Source: Clostridiales bacterium
GTDB lineage: Bacteria; Bacillota; Clostridia; Oscillospirales; Oscillospiraceae
Length of the DNA stretch: 64,000 bases
Reading direction: 5' to 3'
Assembly (NCBI GenBank): GCA_004555655.1
Contig: SFHJ01000024.1
Span: 1-64,000 of the forward strand
Shown: positions 54,884 through 63,737 of the stretch, one piece after another
Numbering within the stretch: position 1 is the first letter of the stretch
Layout of the letters: each line of letters opens with the position of its first letter
Translations under genes and position numbers: made by a program
Notes under the pieces: model-generated
What the model was told of the DNA's origin: nothing
Seen by the model: only the letters and a program-made list of their open reading frames with translations
Database searches by the model: none

Positions 54884-55864
54884 TTAATCTGCGATGACGC
54901 CGGCCATTTCTTCGGCCGAGATGCGGTAGATGGCGCCGTCGACGCCGTGGGCGCGCAGCGCGTCCAGCACGGCCGCGCGCTCATAGCGGCAGCCGATGAG
55001 CGCCGCGCCGATGGCTTCTGCATCGAGCGTGGAGAAAAAGTCGCCGTAGACGCTGGCGGAGCGGATCACGCCCTTGCGCACGTCGATCTTGAACTGGATC
55101 TTTCCGCCTGCGAAGCGACCGCTGCGGTCGATATTGAACGTCGGATTTGCGCCGTAGATGCGCTCCCAGCTTGCAAACTTCTCCTGCGCCAGCTGGCGGA
55201 TGCGCACGTCGTCTTCCGCCGTGACGCAATAGCTGCGCGTGCTGCCGTTCATGATGCTGCGCACCATGGCCTGCTTGAACGTATCCGCGTCCATCGGTGC
55301 GGGCAGATGCTCGGCGATATTTGTCACGCGGTCACGGACGGATTTGATGCTCTTTGAGACGATTTTGTAGCTGTCAACGGTGGTGGAAGCCACCATCTGT
55401 TCAATGTCCGTATCAAACAGCAGCGAGCCGTGGTGCACGACGCTCTCGCCCAGACGGTACTGCGCATTGCCGGAGAATTTCCGCCCGCCGATGGTCAGAT
55501 CGTTCCGGCCGTTGAACGACGCGTCCACACCCATCTCGCGCAGCGCGCCGATCACGGGCGCGATGTACTGGTGAAACTCGATTTCATCCGCGCTTTTCTG
55601 CTGGATGAACGTGAACTGCCAGCCGCCCATGTCGGTATAGATCGTACCGCCGCCCGACATGCGCCGCACCAGACGGATGCCGTGCGCGTCGGCATAGGGT
55701 TTGTTGATCTCCTCAAGCACGTTCTGGTACTTGCCGACCATCAGCGTCGGCGTGGTGCGCCAAAAAAGAAACACAGTGTCGTCGAGCTGCTTTTCCGTGG
55801 CAAAGTAATATTCAAGGCCGAAGTTATAATAGACGTCGGTCGAGCCGGTCTCAATATAGATCAT
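54884..55864 (-). CDS. lplA: Lipoate-protein ligase, first copy
   Basis: A 326-aa enzyme that activates lipoate with ATP and attaches it to a Lys of lipoyl domains. The BPL/LplA fold shows RRMSGGGTIYTDMGG (about 71-85), the catalytic Lys in GRKFSGNAQ (near 133) and VVHHGSLLFDTD. The C-terminal accessory domain covers about 240-326. The start at 55864 has a GGAGG site; the longer frame overlaps lipA without one. It overlaps lipA by 14 bp. It is the last gene of a leftward lipoate operon and ends at the second hairpin of repeat copy D. Confidence 0.9.
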   Translation of the reverse strand: MIYIETGSTDVYYNFGLEYYFATEKQLDDTVFLFWRTTPTLMVGKYQNVLEEINKPYADAHGIRLVRRMSGGGTIYTDMGGWQFTFIQQKSADEIEFHQYIAPVIGALREMGVDASFNGRNDLTIGGRKFSGNAQYRLGESVVHHGSLLFDTDIEQMVASTTVDSYKIVSKSIKSVRDRVTNIAEHLPAPMDADTFKQAMVRSIMNGSTRSYCVTAEDDVRIRQLAQEKFASWERIYGANPTFNIDRSGRFAGGKIQFKIDVRKGVIRSASVYGDFFSTLDAEAIGAALIGCRYERAAVLDALRAHGVDGAIYRISAEEMAGVIAD

Positions 55865-56711
55865 GCGTTTCCTCCAGCGCCTCCCACGCCTTATACGAGC
55901 TGCGGGCCAATGGCGCGGATGCGACGTGGCGGAAGCCCTTGGCAAGGGCCATCTGTTTGTAGCGGGCAAAGTCCTCCGGCGTGGCGTAGCGGGCCAGCGG
56001 GTAGTGCTTCGCAGTCGGCTGCAGATACTGGCCGATGGTCAGAATGTCGCAGCCGGTTGCAAGAATATCATCCATCAAAACGCTGATCTGCTCTTCCGTC
56101 TCGCCGAGGCCCACCATGAAGCCGGTTTTGGTCAGAATCGTGGGATCCTTCTGCTTGCAGTAGCGCAGCACCGACAGGGAGCGCTCATACGTCGCCTTCG
56201 AGCGCACAGCCTTCTGCAGCTCCTTGACCGTCTCGACATTGTGGTTGAGCACCTCGGGGTGTGCGGCGATCACGACGTCCAGCGCGGCGGTATCGCCCTG
56301 CAGGTCGGAGATCAATGTCTCGACCGTTGTGCCGGGGCATTGCTCGCGGATGGCACGGACGGTCTTGGCAAACTGCTCTGCGCCGCCGTCGGGCAAATCG
56401 TCGCGGGTTGAGCACGTCAGAACCACGTGCCGCAGCCCCAGCTTCTTCGCCGCCAGCGCCACGTTCATTGGCTCGTCCGGGTCGGGCGGCAGCGGGTGGC
56501 CGGTCGTCACATTGCAGAACCGGCAGTTGCGGGTACAGACACTGCCGAGAATCATGAACGTCGCCGTGTGCTGGCGGTAGCATTCGCCGAGATTCGGGCA
56601 GTTCGCCTCCTTGCAGACGGTATTGAGCTTCAGATCGCGCATCAGCTCGGCCACCTCATTGACCGCGTCCTGATTGAAGCGAACCTTCAGCCATTCCGGT
56701 TTTTTCTCCAT
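55851..56711 (-). CDS. lipA: Lipoyl synthase
   Basis: A radical SAM enzyme that inserts two sulfur atoms into octanoyl chains on lipoyl domains. The 286-aa protein carries the auxiliary-cluster motif CKEANCPNLGEC (residues 33-44) and the radical SAM motif CTRNCRFC (about 59-66), plus the C-terminal RSSYKA segment. It lies 7 bp after the free lipoyl-domain gene and overlaps lplA. No lipB (octanoyl transferase) is present here; one of the two ligase-like proteins may supply octanoyl groups. Confidence 0.95.
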   Translation of the reverse strand: MEKKPEWLKVRFNQDAVNEVAELMRDLKLNTVCKEANCPNLGECYRQHTATFMILGSVCTRNCRFCNVTTGHPLPPDPDEPMNVALAAKKLGLRHVVLTCSTRDDLPDGGAEQFAKTVRAIREQCPGTTVETLISDLQGDTAALDVVIAAHPEVLNHNVETVKELQKAVRSKATYERSLSVLRYCKQKDPTILTKTGFMVGLGETEEQISVLMDDILATGCDILTIGQYLQPTAKHYPLARYATPEDFARYKQMALAKGFRHVASAPLARSSYKAWEALEETHDLY

Positions 56712-56718
56712 GGCAGCC

Positions 56719-56958
56719 TCACTTCGTCTCGAGCACGGCGACCGGTGTTTCTACGCTGACGGTGTCGCCCTCTTCATAGAGCTGCTTTTTCAGAACCCCG
56801 CTTTCGGTCGCCTCGATCTGGTTGACAACCTTGTCGGTCTCGATCTCAAACAGCGGCTCGCCCGCTGTGACCGTCTCGCCTTCCTCCTTGAGCCACGCGC
56901 ACAGAACGCCTCTTTCCATTTCGGGGCGCAGTTTCGGCATCGTTACCTGTTTTTCCAT
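56719..56958 (-). CDS. Free-standing lipoyl-domain protein
   Basis: A 79-aa protein that is one biotinyl/lipoyl domain and nothing else. The modified Lys is Lys43 in EIETDKVVN, and the start (VTMPKLRPEMERGVLCAWLKEEG) is like the N-terminal lipoyl domain of a 2-oxoacid dehydrogenase E2. No catalytic E2 domain follows; the next gene is lipA, 7 bp away. The E1 and E3 components are not in the window. It could serve as a carrier for a distant dehydrogenase or as a lipoate reservoir or relay for LipA. AAGGAG precedes the start. Confidence 0.88.
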   Translation of the reverse strand: MEKQVTMPKLRPEMERGVLCAWLKEEGETVTAGEPLFEIETDKVVNQIEATESGVLKKQLYEEGDTVSVETPVAVLETK

Positions 56959-57010
56959 TGTACTGTTCTCCTTCTCGCCGGTTCACCGGCGTTTCTTTTT
57001 CTGTCCGGCA

Positions 57011-57958
57011 TCACAGCAGCCAGTCCATGAGAGCATCCGCCTGTTCAGGCGCAAGCGCGCGGCAGATTGCAGAAAACCCCTCCGGGTCAAGCCGCGCGCC
57101 ATTGAGCGCCGCAGCGGCCTGCGCTTCGTCAATGGCCGCACAGTCGATGGCGGCGTCAAATACGATTCCCTTCTTCGCGCGGTAGCGCACCGTGATGGGC
57201 GTGCCGGCAAACGTACCGCTTTTTTCGTAGGAAAACGCGGGGGTCATGCCCCACGTCCATTCCCAGCTGCGGTATTTTTCATCGCGAAGGCGGCAGACTT
57301 CGGCCTGTTCCCGTTGCGTCAGCTCCAGTCTTGCGCTGCCCGGCGGGAGCATCTTATCCAGCAGCCGCTCCTGAAACTCCTCCACCGTCATGGGCTGTGC
57401 CAGATGATCGCAGATATTGGTCACGCTGCAGATATCAGACAGCGTTCCCTTCGTCTGAAAGCAGTCGTTCTTGCGGTGGGTCGTGATCTGATCCAGCACG
57501 GCCAGATCGGACGAGAACAGCAGCGTTCCGTGGTGCAGTACCCGCCCCCTGCACATCCGCTGCGCGCTGCCGGAGATCTTCTGCGCGCCGATGGCAATAT
57601 CGCACGTGCGGTTTTTTTCCGCCGGGACGCCGATGGCATGCAGCGCCTCGATCACGGGCTGCATGCAGCGCGCATAATCCACCATGCCGTCCGTGCCGGT
57701 GATATAGGTATAGTTCACATTGCCGAGGTCGTGATAGACCGTGCCGCCGCCGCTGCTGCGGCGCACGACGGGAATCTGCAGCTTGCGCAAAGACGGCACA
57801 TGTACCTCGCGGCAAATGTTCTGGTGGCTTCCCACCACGACGCAGGGCGTATTCTGCCAGAGCAGAAAGACGTCCTCATCCTGAATATGCTCAAAAATAT
57901 ACTCCTCAAACGCCAGGTTATAAAACGGGTCGTGGGAGCGGTTATATACAGTGATCAC
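57011..57958 (-). CDS. lplA: Lipoate-protein ligase, second copy
   Basis: A 315-aa ligase-like protein related to, but clearly different from, the other copy. It shows RRSSGGGTVYHDLGNVNY (about 65-82), catalytic Lys in GAQKISGSAQR (near 125), HHGTLLFSSDL, and a C-terminal accessory domain. The start is GTG at 57958, 7 bp after AGGAG; an upstream TTG is less likely. It lies 52 bp before the lipoyl-domain gene and 29 bp after the CYTH gene. Two ligases in one operon suggest a split of labour, for example lipoate activation against octanoyl transfer. Confidence 0.88.
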   Translation of the reverse strand: MITVYNRSHDPFYNLAFEEYIFEHIQDEDVFLLWQNTPCVVVGSHQNICREVHVPSLRKLQIPVVRRSSGGGTVYHDLGNVNYTYITGTDGMVDYARCMQPVIEALHAIGVPAEKNRTCDIAIGAQKISGSAQRMCRGRVLHHGTLLFSSDLAVLDQITTHRKNDCFQTKGTLSDICSVTNICDHLAQPMTVEEFQERLLDKMLPPGSARLELTQREQAEVCRLRDEKYRSWEWTWGMTPAFSYEKSGTFAGTPITVRYRAKKGIVFDAAIDCAAIDEAQAAAALNGARLDPEGFSAICRALAPEQADALMDWLL

Positions 57959-57987
57959 AATACGGCTCCTGTCCTGTGAATATGCGC

Positions 57988-59094
57988 TCAAAGCGCCTGC
58001 CTGCGGGCCAGCTGGCGGTTTTTGAACGCCGCATCGCCGGTCACTTCGCGCAAAACCGTGATCTGCGGCGGCCAGTCAGGCGTCTGCGTCCCCACCGGAA
58101 GCGCCGCGCGCATCACGGCCCGATCAGCGCAGAAGGGATACACGTCGATTTCAAACGGCGTGCCGTTGTGCGTGAAGCGGTACTTGGTCTTATGTACGGC
58201 GTGCAGGCTGGTATCGCCCTCCATGAGATAGCGGATATACTGCTTTTCAGCGATGGGCTTCTCCGTCTCCCACTGGCCGGATTCGGTCATATGCTTTTCG
58301 GTGTAGAAATACAGGTAGTCCTCGCCGTTTCTCTGCTGGCGGATGCGGCGCGTGACCTGCGGGTTCGTCTGCTGCAGATACGTCTGCATCATGTCGATGC
58401 CCTCGATCTGGTACTCCCGCTCAAGCGCGGCAAGATCCGGCATGGCGATGAGATACTTGTGCCAGCTCTGCTCGGGCTTCTTCTGGCCGATGATCTCGTA
58501 GACCGCACGGATGCCGCGGTCGATCTTATCCTCAAAATCGACAGAGTTGTCGATCACATGCAGGTTGGGGTGCGGCCGCCACGCGCGCAGGATGCTCTCG
58601 TCCTTCTCCCGCGCAACCTCGATGGACTCATAGCGCGCCTCGTTGCCGTAATTGTAGGCAAACTCCGCGCCGTTGGCGCATGAGACCAGATGCAAAACCG
58701 CGTCGTAGCCCGCCATGACCTTTTCGGGCGTGGTTCCGAAATGGCGAAGCACCTCGTCAAACTCTTCATCCGTGATATACGCCTTGTCGTCGAACAGCGC
58801 CCGGTCGTAGACCACGAGCACATTGGGCTCAGGCACCAGCTCGGCAGCCTGCAGCGCAAGGCGCTCTTTATGCAGCTGGTCGGCGATAACAAAATACTGA
58901 AAATCCAGCATGGACACGCAGTTGCCGAAGGGCTTGATGCCAAAACCGGAGATCATCTCGGTCGCCGTCTCAGGGATGGTGATGACCTTCCAGCCGTCCG
59001 TCTGCTTGAACTCCTTCAGAATACGGCTGATGAGCGTTGTCTTGCCGGCGGCAGGACCGCCCGTGAGTACGATGCGCGTGATATGTTTTTCCAT
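57988..59094 (-). CDS. P-loop ATPase/CYTH-domain fusion
   Basis: A 368-aa protein. The N-terminal P-loop NTPase (about 1-190) has Walker A TGGPAAGKTT (residues 12-21) and resembles AAA_28 or nucleoside-kinase-like proteins (VVYDRALFDDKAY near 94). The C-terminal part (about 200-340) looks like a CYTH domain, with EREYQIEGIDMM in place of the E-x-E-x-K start and YLYFYTEKH following; CYTH enzymes hydrolyse triphosphates such as tripolyphosphate. GAGGTG precedes the ATG. It is the first gene of the lipoate operon; no link to lipoate metabolism is known. Confidence 0.72.
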   Translation of the reverse strand: MEKHITRIVLTGGPAAGKTTLISRILKEFKQTDGWKVITIPETATEMISGFGIKPFGNCVSMLDFQYFVIADQLHKERLALQAAELVPEPNVLVVYDRALFDDKAYITDEEFDEVLRHFGTTPEKVMAGYDAVLHLVSCANGAEFAYNYGNEARYESIEVAREKDESILRAWRPHPNLHVIDNSVDFEDKIDRGIRAVYEIIGQKKPEQSWHKYLIAMPDLAALEREYQIEGIDMMQTYLQQTNPQVTRRIRQQRNGEDYLYFYTEKHMTESGQWETEKPIAEKQYIRYLMEGDTSLHAVHKTKYRFTHNGTPFEIDVYPFCADRAVMRAALPVGTQTPDWPPQITVLREVTGDAAFKNRQLARRQAL

Positions 59095-59159
59095 CGGTAT
59101 CACCTCGATATCATGTCTTTTTTATTCTAGCATCCGTGGGCGGGAAATGCAAGAAAGCG

Positions 59160-60890
59160 TTAATGGGCGAACTGGCTGTTGTAGAGCTTTGCGTAGAAGC
59201 CGTTCTTTTGCAGCAGCGCATCGTGTGTGCCCTGCTCAACAATATGGCCGTCGCGCATAACCAGGATCACGTCGGCCTCGCGGATGGTAGAGAGCCGGTG
59301 TGCGACAATAAAGCTCGTTCTGCCCTGCATCATCCGGTCGAACGCCTGCTGGATGCGAAGCTCGGTTCTGGTGTCGATCGACGACGTGGCCTCGTCGAGA
59401 ATCAGCATCGGCGGCAGGCAGAGCATCACGCGCGTGATGCAAAGCAGCTGCCGCTGGCCCTGTGAGAGGCTTCCGTCGGCAGAAATGACGGTATCGTAGC
59501 CCTGCGGCAGCTTGGCGATGAAGCTGTGTGCGTGCGAGGCCTTGGCAGCGGCGATCATCTCTCCGTCGGTCGCGCCGGGCTTTCCCATGCAGATGTTTTC
59601 GCGCACCGTGCCGGTCTTGAGCCAGGTGTCCTGCAGCACCATGCCGTAGCTGCGGCGCAGGCTTGCGCGCGTCACGTCACGCACGTCCATGCCGGAGACG
59701 GAAATACTGCCGCCGTCCACGTCGTAAAAGCGCATAAGAAGGTTGATGAGCGTCGTCTTGCCGCAGCCCGTGGGCCCGACGATGGCGATGCGCTGGCCGG
59801 GCCTGACGCTTAAATTCAGATCTTCAATGAGCGGCCGGTCAGGCGTATAGCGGAAGCTGACGTTCTGCAGCGCCACCTCGCCGCTGGGCTCCTGCAGCAC
59901 GCCGGGCGCATCGGGCGTCTGCACAGGCGCGTCGATGAGCTCAAACACGCGTCCGGCGCACGCCAGCGCGTTCTGCAGCTCCGTCACAACGCCGGAAATT
60001 TCGTTGAAGGGCTTGGCGTACTGGTTGGCGTAGCTCAAAAAGCACGACAGCGCGCCCACACTGATGGCGCCCTGCACCGCCGCCAGCGCGCCCGTCAGGC
60101 CCACGCAGGCATAGACCACGCTGGTGAGAAAGCGTGTGGTGGGATTGACCAGAGAAGAAAAGAACGTCGCGCGCAGGCTGGCGCGCTCCAGCCGGTCATT
60201 GATCCCGTCAAATTCCCGCAGCGTCTCCTGCTCGCGTGAAAACACACGCACGACCTTCTGCCCGGCGACCATCTCGCCTAAAAACGCGGTCTGTTCGCCG
60301 CGCGTCTGCGACTGCAGGCGGAACATGCTGTAGGTTCTGCCTGCAATAAATTTGGCCGCAAAGAGCGAAACGGGCGTGAGCACCACGACCACAAGTGCGA
60401 TTTTCCAATCCAGCCACAGCATGAACCCCAGCGTGCCGAAAATGCTGAGCACGCCCGTAAACAACTGCGTAAAACCCATCAAAAGCCCGTCGGCAAACTG
60501 GTCGACGTCGGCGATCATGCGGCTGACCAGCTCACCAGACGGATGCTGGTCGAGATATGCCAGCGGCAGCTGCTGCACATGCGCAAACGCCTGCTCGCGC
60601 ACGTCGCGCGTCACGCCGAAGCACACGCGGTTATTGAGCGCCTGCATCGCCCACTGGCACACCGCCGCGGCTGCCGCCACAACGGCGATTGTCACGCCGC
60701 ACGCCGCCACGGCGGCAAAATCCACCTGTCCGGGTACGACGATGCAGTCGATGGCATTGCCCACCAGAACGGGAACATACAGGCTGGCCGCAACGAACAC
60801 GGCTGCAAGCAGGATCGAGCCCGCCACATACGCGCGGTAGGGCCGCAGCAGCCGCAGTACGCGGCGAAGCGTTCCGGGCGCTTTTTTCAT
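59160..60890 (-). CDS. ABC exporter half-transporter, subunit 2
   Basis: A 576-aa exporter half: six-helix membrane domain (about 20-310) then ATPase. Walker A GPTGCGKTT (near 371), signature LSQGQRQL (near 472), Walker B MLILDEATSSID with catalytic Glu (near 496), and H-loop AHRLST. It overlaps the other half-transporter gene by 4 bp (ATGA), and the pair should form a heterodimer like BmrCD or LmrCD exporting drugs, lipids or peptides. The ATP sites differ: this subunit has the active Glu. Confidence 0.92.
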   Translation of the reverse strand: MKKAPGTLRRVLRLLRPYRAYVAGSILLAAVFVAASLYVPVLVGNAIDCIVVPGQVDFAAVAACGVTIAVVAAAAAVCQWAMQALNNRVCFGVTRDVREQAFAHVQQLPLAYLDQHPSGELVSRMIADVDQFADGLLMGFTQLFTGVLSIFGTLGFMLWLDWKIALVVVVLTPVSLFAAKFIAGRTYSMFRLQSQTRGEQTAFLGEMVAGQKVVRVFSREQETLREFDGINDRLERASLRATFFSSLVNPTTRFLTSVVYACVGLTGALAAVQGAISVGALSCFLSYANQYAKPFNEISGVVTELQNALACAGRVFELIDAPVQTPDAPGVLQEPSGEVALQNVSFRYTPDRPLIEDLNLSVRPGQRIAIVGPTGCGKTTLINLLMRFYDVDGGSISVSGMDVRDVTRASLRRSYGMVLQDTWLKTGTVRENICMGKPGATDGEMIAAAKASHAHSFIAKLPQGYDTVISADGSLSQGQRQLLCITRVMLCLPPMLILDEATSSIDTRTELRIQQAFDRMMQGRTSFIVAHRLSTIREADVILVMRDGHIVEQGTHDALLQKNGFYAKLYNSQFAH

Positions 60891-62611
60891 GCCTCATGCT
60901 CCTTTCTGTTCTGCGATGCGAAAATTTCCCGATAGACCGGACAGGATTTGAGCAGCTCGTCATGCGTGCCGAGCCCGGCGGGCGCGCCGTCGTCGAGCAC
61001 AAGAATCTGGTCGGCAAACTGCACCGAGCTGATGCGCTGCGAAATGACGATGGCCGCCGGGTGGTACGGCAACTGGCGCAGCGCCTTCCGCAGCGCCGCG
61101 TCGGTGGCAAAATCGAGCGCCGACGCGCTGTCATCCAAAATCAGAATCTTCGGCCGGCGGACAAGTGCGCGCGCGATTGTGAGCCGCTGGCGCTGGCCGC
61201 CGGACAGGTTCCGGCCGCCGGCCTCCAGTTCATACGACAGGCCGCCCGGCTTGCCCTCCACGACCTCGCGCGCCTGCGCGGCGTCGATCGCCTCGCCGAT
61301 CGCCTCGTCTGATGCCTCCGGGTCGCCCCAGAGAAGATTCTCCCGGATGCTGCCTGCAAACAGCTGCGCCTTCTGCGGCACAAAGCCGATGGCGTTTCGC
61401 AGCGCATCCATGCCGCAATCGCGGACATCCGCGCCGAACACCTTTACCGTGCCGCCCGTTGCGTCATAGCAGCGCGCGACAAGGCTTGCCAGCGTGCTCT
61501 TGCCCGAGCCGGTGCCGCCGATCACGCCGAGCGTTTTGCCGCCCGGAAGCGCAAAGCTGACGTGCCGCAGCGCGTCGCCCGACGCGCCGGGATAGCGGAA
61601 CGACACATTCTGAAACTCCACCGCGGCCGCGCCGGGTACGGCGGCAAGTCCCGCGCCGTCCGGCATCGCGCTTTTTACGTCCAGCACCTGCCAGATGCGT
61701 TTCGCGCAGGCCAGGGATTTGGTGATGGTGAGAATGAGGTTCGCCATCTTGACAAGCTCCACCAGGATCTGCGACATGTAGTTATAGAGCGCGATGACCT
61801 CGCCCTGCGTCAGTGTGCCGGAGGCCACCTGCACCGCGCCGGTGCGCAGAATCGCCACGATGGCCAGATTGATGATAACATATGTCACGGGGTTCAACAG
61901 CGCCGATATCCGCCCCACGAAGCGCTGCATGTGCTCCAGCGCGGCGTTTTTTTCCGAGAACTCCCGCTCCTCGCGCGGCTCCATGGTAAACGCGCGGATG
62001 ACGCGCACGCCCTCCAGATTTTCCCGCGCCGCGCCAAGCACGCCGTCGAGTCCGCCCTGCACCTTTTTATACAGCGGCGTGCAGGTGAGAAGAATCGCGA
62101 ACACCACCGCAAACAGCAGCGGAATCGCCACCGCGAACACGAGCGCGGCCCTTGTGTCCACCGTAAAGGCCATGACCATCGCGCCGAACACCACGAAAGG
62201 AGAGCGCAGCAAAAGCCGCAGCGCGAGGTTCACGCCCGTCTGCACCTGATTCATGTCGCTCGTCATGCGCGTGAGCAGCGTGGCCGTGCCAAGCGAATCG
62301 AGCGCGGCATAGTCAAGGCTCTGGATGTGCTCAAACAGCGCATGGCGCAGCCGCGCAGTCACGCCCGTGGCGGCTTTGGCAGCAAAATACTGCGCCGTGA
62401 CCGAGCAGGCAAAGCCTGCCGCGCCCAATCCAACCAACACCAGCGACCAGCGGATGATATAGCCCGTGTCGCCGCGGGCGACGCCGGTATCGATGATCGC
62501 GGCCATGATGAGCGGCACCAACAGCTCCAGAAGCGCCTCGAGCAGCTTAAAAAGCGGGCCAAGCACGCTCTGCAGCCGGTATTCTTTCAGATAGATCAGC
62601 AGCTTTTTCAT
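60887..62611 (-). CDS. ABC exporter half-transporter, subunit 1
   Basis: A 574-aa exporter half with a membrane domain (about 15-300) and an ATPase: Walker A GGTGSGKST (near 365), signature LSGGQRQR (near 470), Walker B ILILDDSASALD (near 493). The residue after Walker B is Asp instead of the catalytic Glu, as is usual in one partner of heterodimeric exporters. The chosen ATG at 62611 (MKKLLIYLKEY) has GGAG before it; the upstream frame extends 80 codons without a site. It is the first gene of the pair; an extended -10 (TGTGGTATACT) precedes it near 62645. Confidence 0.92.
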   Translation of the reverse strand: MKKLLIYLKEYRLQSVLGPLFKLLEALLELLVPLIMAAIIDTGVARGDTGYIIRWSLVLVGLGAAGFACSVTAQYFAAKAATGVTARLRHALFEHIQSLDYAALDSLGTATLLTRMTSDMNQVQTGVNLALRLLLRSPFVVFGAMVMAFTVDTRAALVFAVAIPLLFAVVFAILLTCTPLYKKVQGGLDGVLGAARENLEGVRVIRAFTMEPREEREFSEKNAALEHMQRFVGRISALLNPVTYVIINLAIVAILRTGAVQVASGTLTQGEVIALYNYMSQILVELVKMANLILTITKSLACAKRIWQVLDVKSAMPDGAGLAAVPGAAAVEFQNVSFRYPGASGDALRHVSFALPGGKTLGVIGGTGSGKSTLASLVARCYDATGGTVKVFGADVRDCGMDALRNAIGFVPQKAQLFAGSIRENLLWGDPEASDEAIGEAIDAAQAREVVEGKPGGLSYELEAGGRNLSGGQRQRLTIARALVRRPKILILDDSASALDFATDAALRKALRQLPYHPAAIVISQRISSVQFADQILVLDDGAPAGLGTHDELLKSCPVYREIFASQNRKEHEA

Positions 62612-62683
62612 TTTTCGCACTCCAGATGCAGCATTCGTGCGTAGTATACCACATCCGCCTGTTATTTTCCATATGTGAAAACA

Positions 62684-62707
62684 GCCGCCGCCCAAATGGG
62701 CGGCGGC
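62684..62707 (-). terminator. Terminator after the rmlA gene
   Basis: GCCGCCGCCC and GGGCGGCGGC pair around AAAT; on the minus strand TGTTTTC follows. Confidence 0.85.
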
Positions 62708-62720
62708 TTGTCCATACCGG

Positions 62721-63593
62721 TTATTTTCCCTGCTCGCACAGGCGCTGCAGATATGCGCCGTAGGCCGTTTTTTCCAGCTTTTTTGCGCAGGCGGCAAGCG
62801 CCCCGGAATCAATATAGCCCATGTGCCACGCGATCTCCTCGAGACACGCAATGAGCCGGTTCTCGCGCTGCTGCAGCCGCATCACAGTATTGGCCGCAGT
62901 GAGAAGGCTCTGCGCGTTGCCCGCGTCCAGCCAGGTAAACGGCGGCTCAAGCTTCACCACGCGAAGCTGGCCGCTGGCAAGATAATGCTCGTTGACGGCC
63001 GTGATCTCCAGCTCGCCGCGCGCCGACGGGCGGATCTCGCGCGCCACGTCCACCACGCTGTTATCGTAGAAATACACACCGGGGACGGCGTAGTTGGACT
63101 TTGGCCTGGCGGGCTTTTCCTCGATGGAAAGCGCTTTCCCGTCGGGGCCGATCTCCACCACGCCGAACGGACGGGGGTCGTCCACATGATAGCCAAAAAT
63201 GGTCGCGCCGCTGTTCTGCGCGGCGGCGGTATGCAGCGCCTGCTTGAGCCCATCGCCGCAGAGGATATTGTCGCCCAGCACAAGACATACGTCGTCACCG
63301 TCAATGAAGTTTCTGCCGATGAGAAACGCATCGGCAATGCCGCGCTGCTCCTGCTGGATGCGGTAGGTCAGATTCACGCCGAAGCCTGCGCCGTCGCCCA
63401 GCAGCTTGATAAACGAATACATTTCGTCCGGCGGGACGATTACAAGGATGTCGCGGATGCCGGCCTGCATCAACACAGCCAGCGGATAATAGATCAGCGG
63501 TTTGTCATAGACAGGCAACAGCGGCTTGCAGACCGGAAGCGTCATGGGGTACATGCGCGTTCCTTTGCCGGCCGCGAGGATGATGCCCTTCAT
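62721..63593 (-). CDS. rmlA: Glucose-1-phosphate thymidylyltransferase
   Basis: Makes dTDP-glucose from dTTP and glucose 1-phosphate, the first step towards dTDP-rhamnose and other surface sugars. The 290-aa protein has the nucleotide-binding motif GIILAAGKGTRMYP (residues 3-16), KPLLPVYDKPLIYYPL (about 23-38), LVLGDNILCGDG (near 105) and FTWLDAGN (near 220). No other rml genes or polysaccharide genes adjoin it. A related nucleotidyltransferase function is possible but the motifs are typical. Confidence 0.93.
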   Translation of the reverse strand: MKGIILAAGKGTRMYPMTLPVCKPLLPVYDKPLIYYPLAVLMQAGIRDILVIVPPDEMYSFIKLLGDGAGFGVNLTYRIQQEQRGIADAFLIGRNFIDGDDVCLVLGDNILCGDGLKQALHTAAAQNSGATIFGYHVDDPRPFGVVEIGPDGKALSIEEKPARPKSNYAVPGVYFYDNSVVDVAREIRPSARGELEITAVNEHYLASGQLRVVKLEPPFTWLDAGNAQSLLTAANTVMRLQQRENRLIACLEEIAWHMGYIDSGALAACAKKLEKTAYGAYLQRLCEQGK

Positions 63594-63640
63594 CTTCGCA
63601 CACTCCTTTCTTTTCCCGTACTCTAGCCGGGTACAGCTAT

Positions 63641-63669
63641 AGTATAACCGATTGCGGCAGAATTGTCCA
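63641..63669 (-). promoter_or_regulatory. rmlA promoter
   Basis: On the minus strand TGGACA (63664-63669) and TATACT (63641-63646) with a 17-bp spacer, about 50 bp before the start. Confidence 0.7.
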
Positions 63670-63737
63670 CCATTGATCTTCCGTCTTTTTCCAGATGCCG
63701 CAGACGCAGACCATGGCCTGCATCGTCAGGCAGACGG

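Noticed and set aside
61562..62644. 360-codon open frame antisense to the ABC exporter
   Set aside because: Shadow of the exporter gene; basic low-complexity product.
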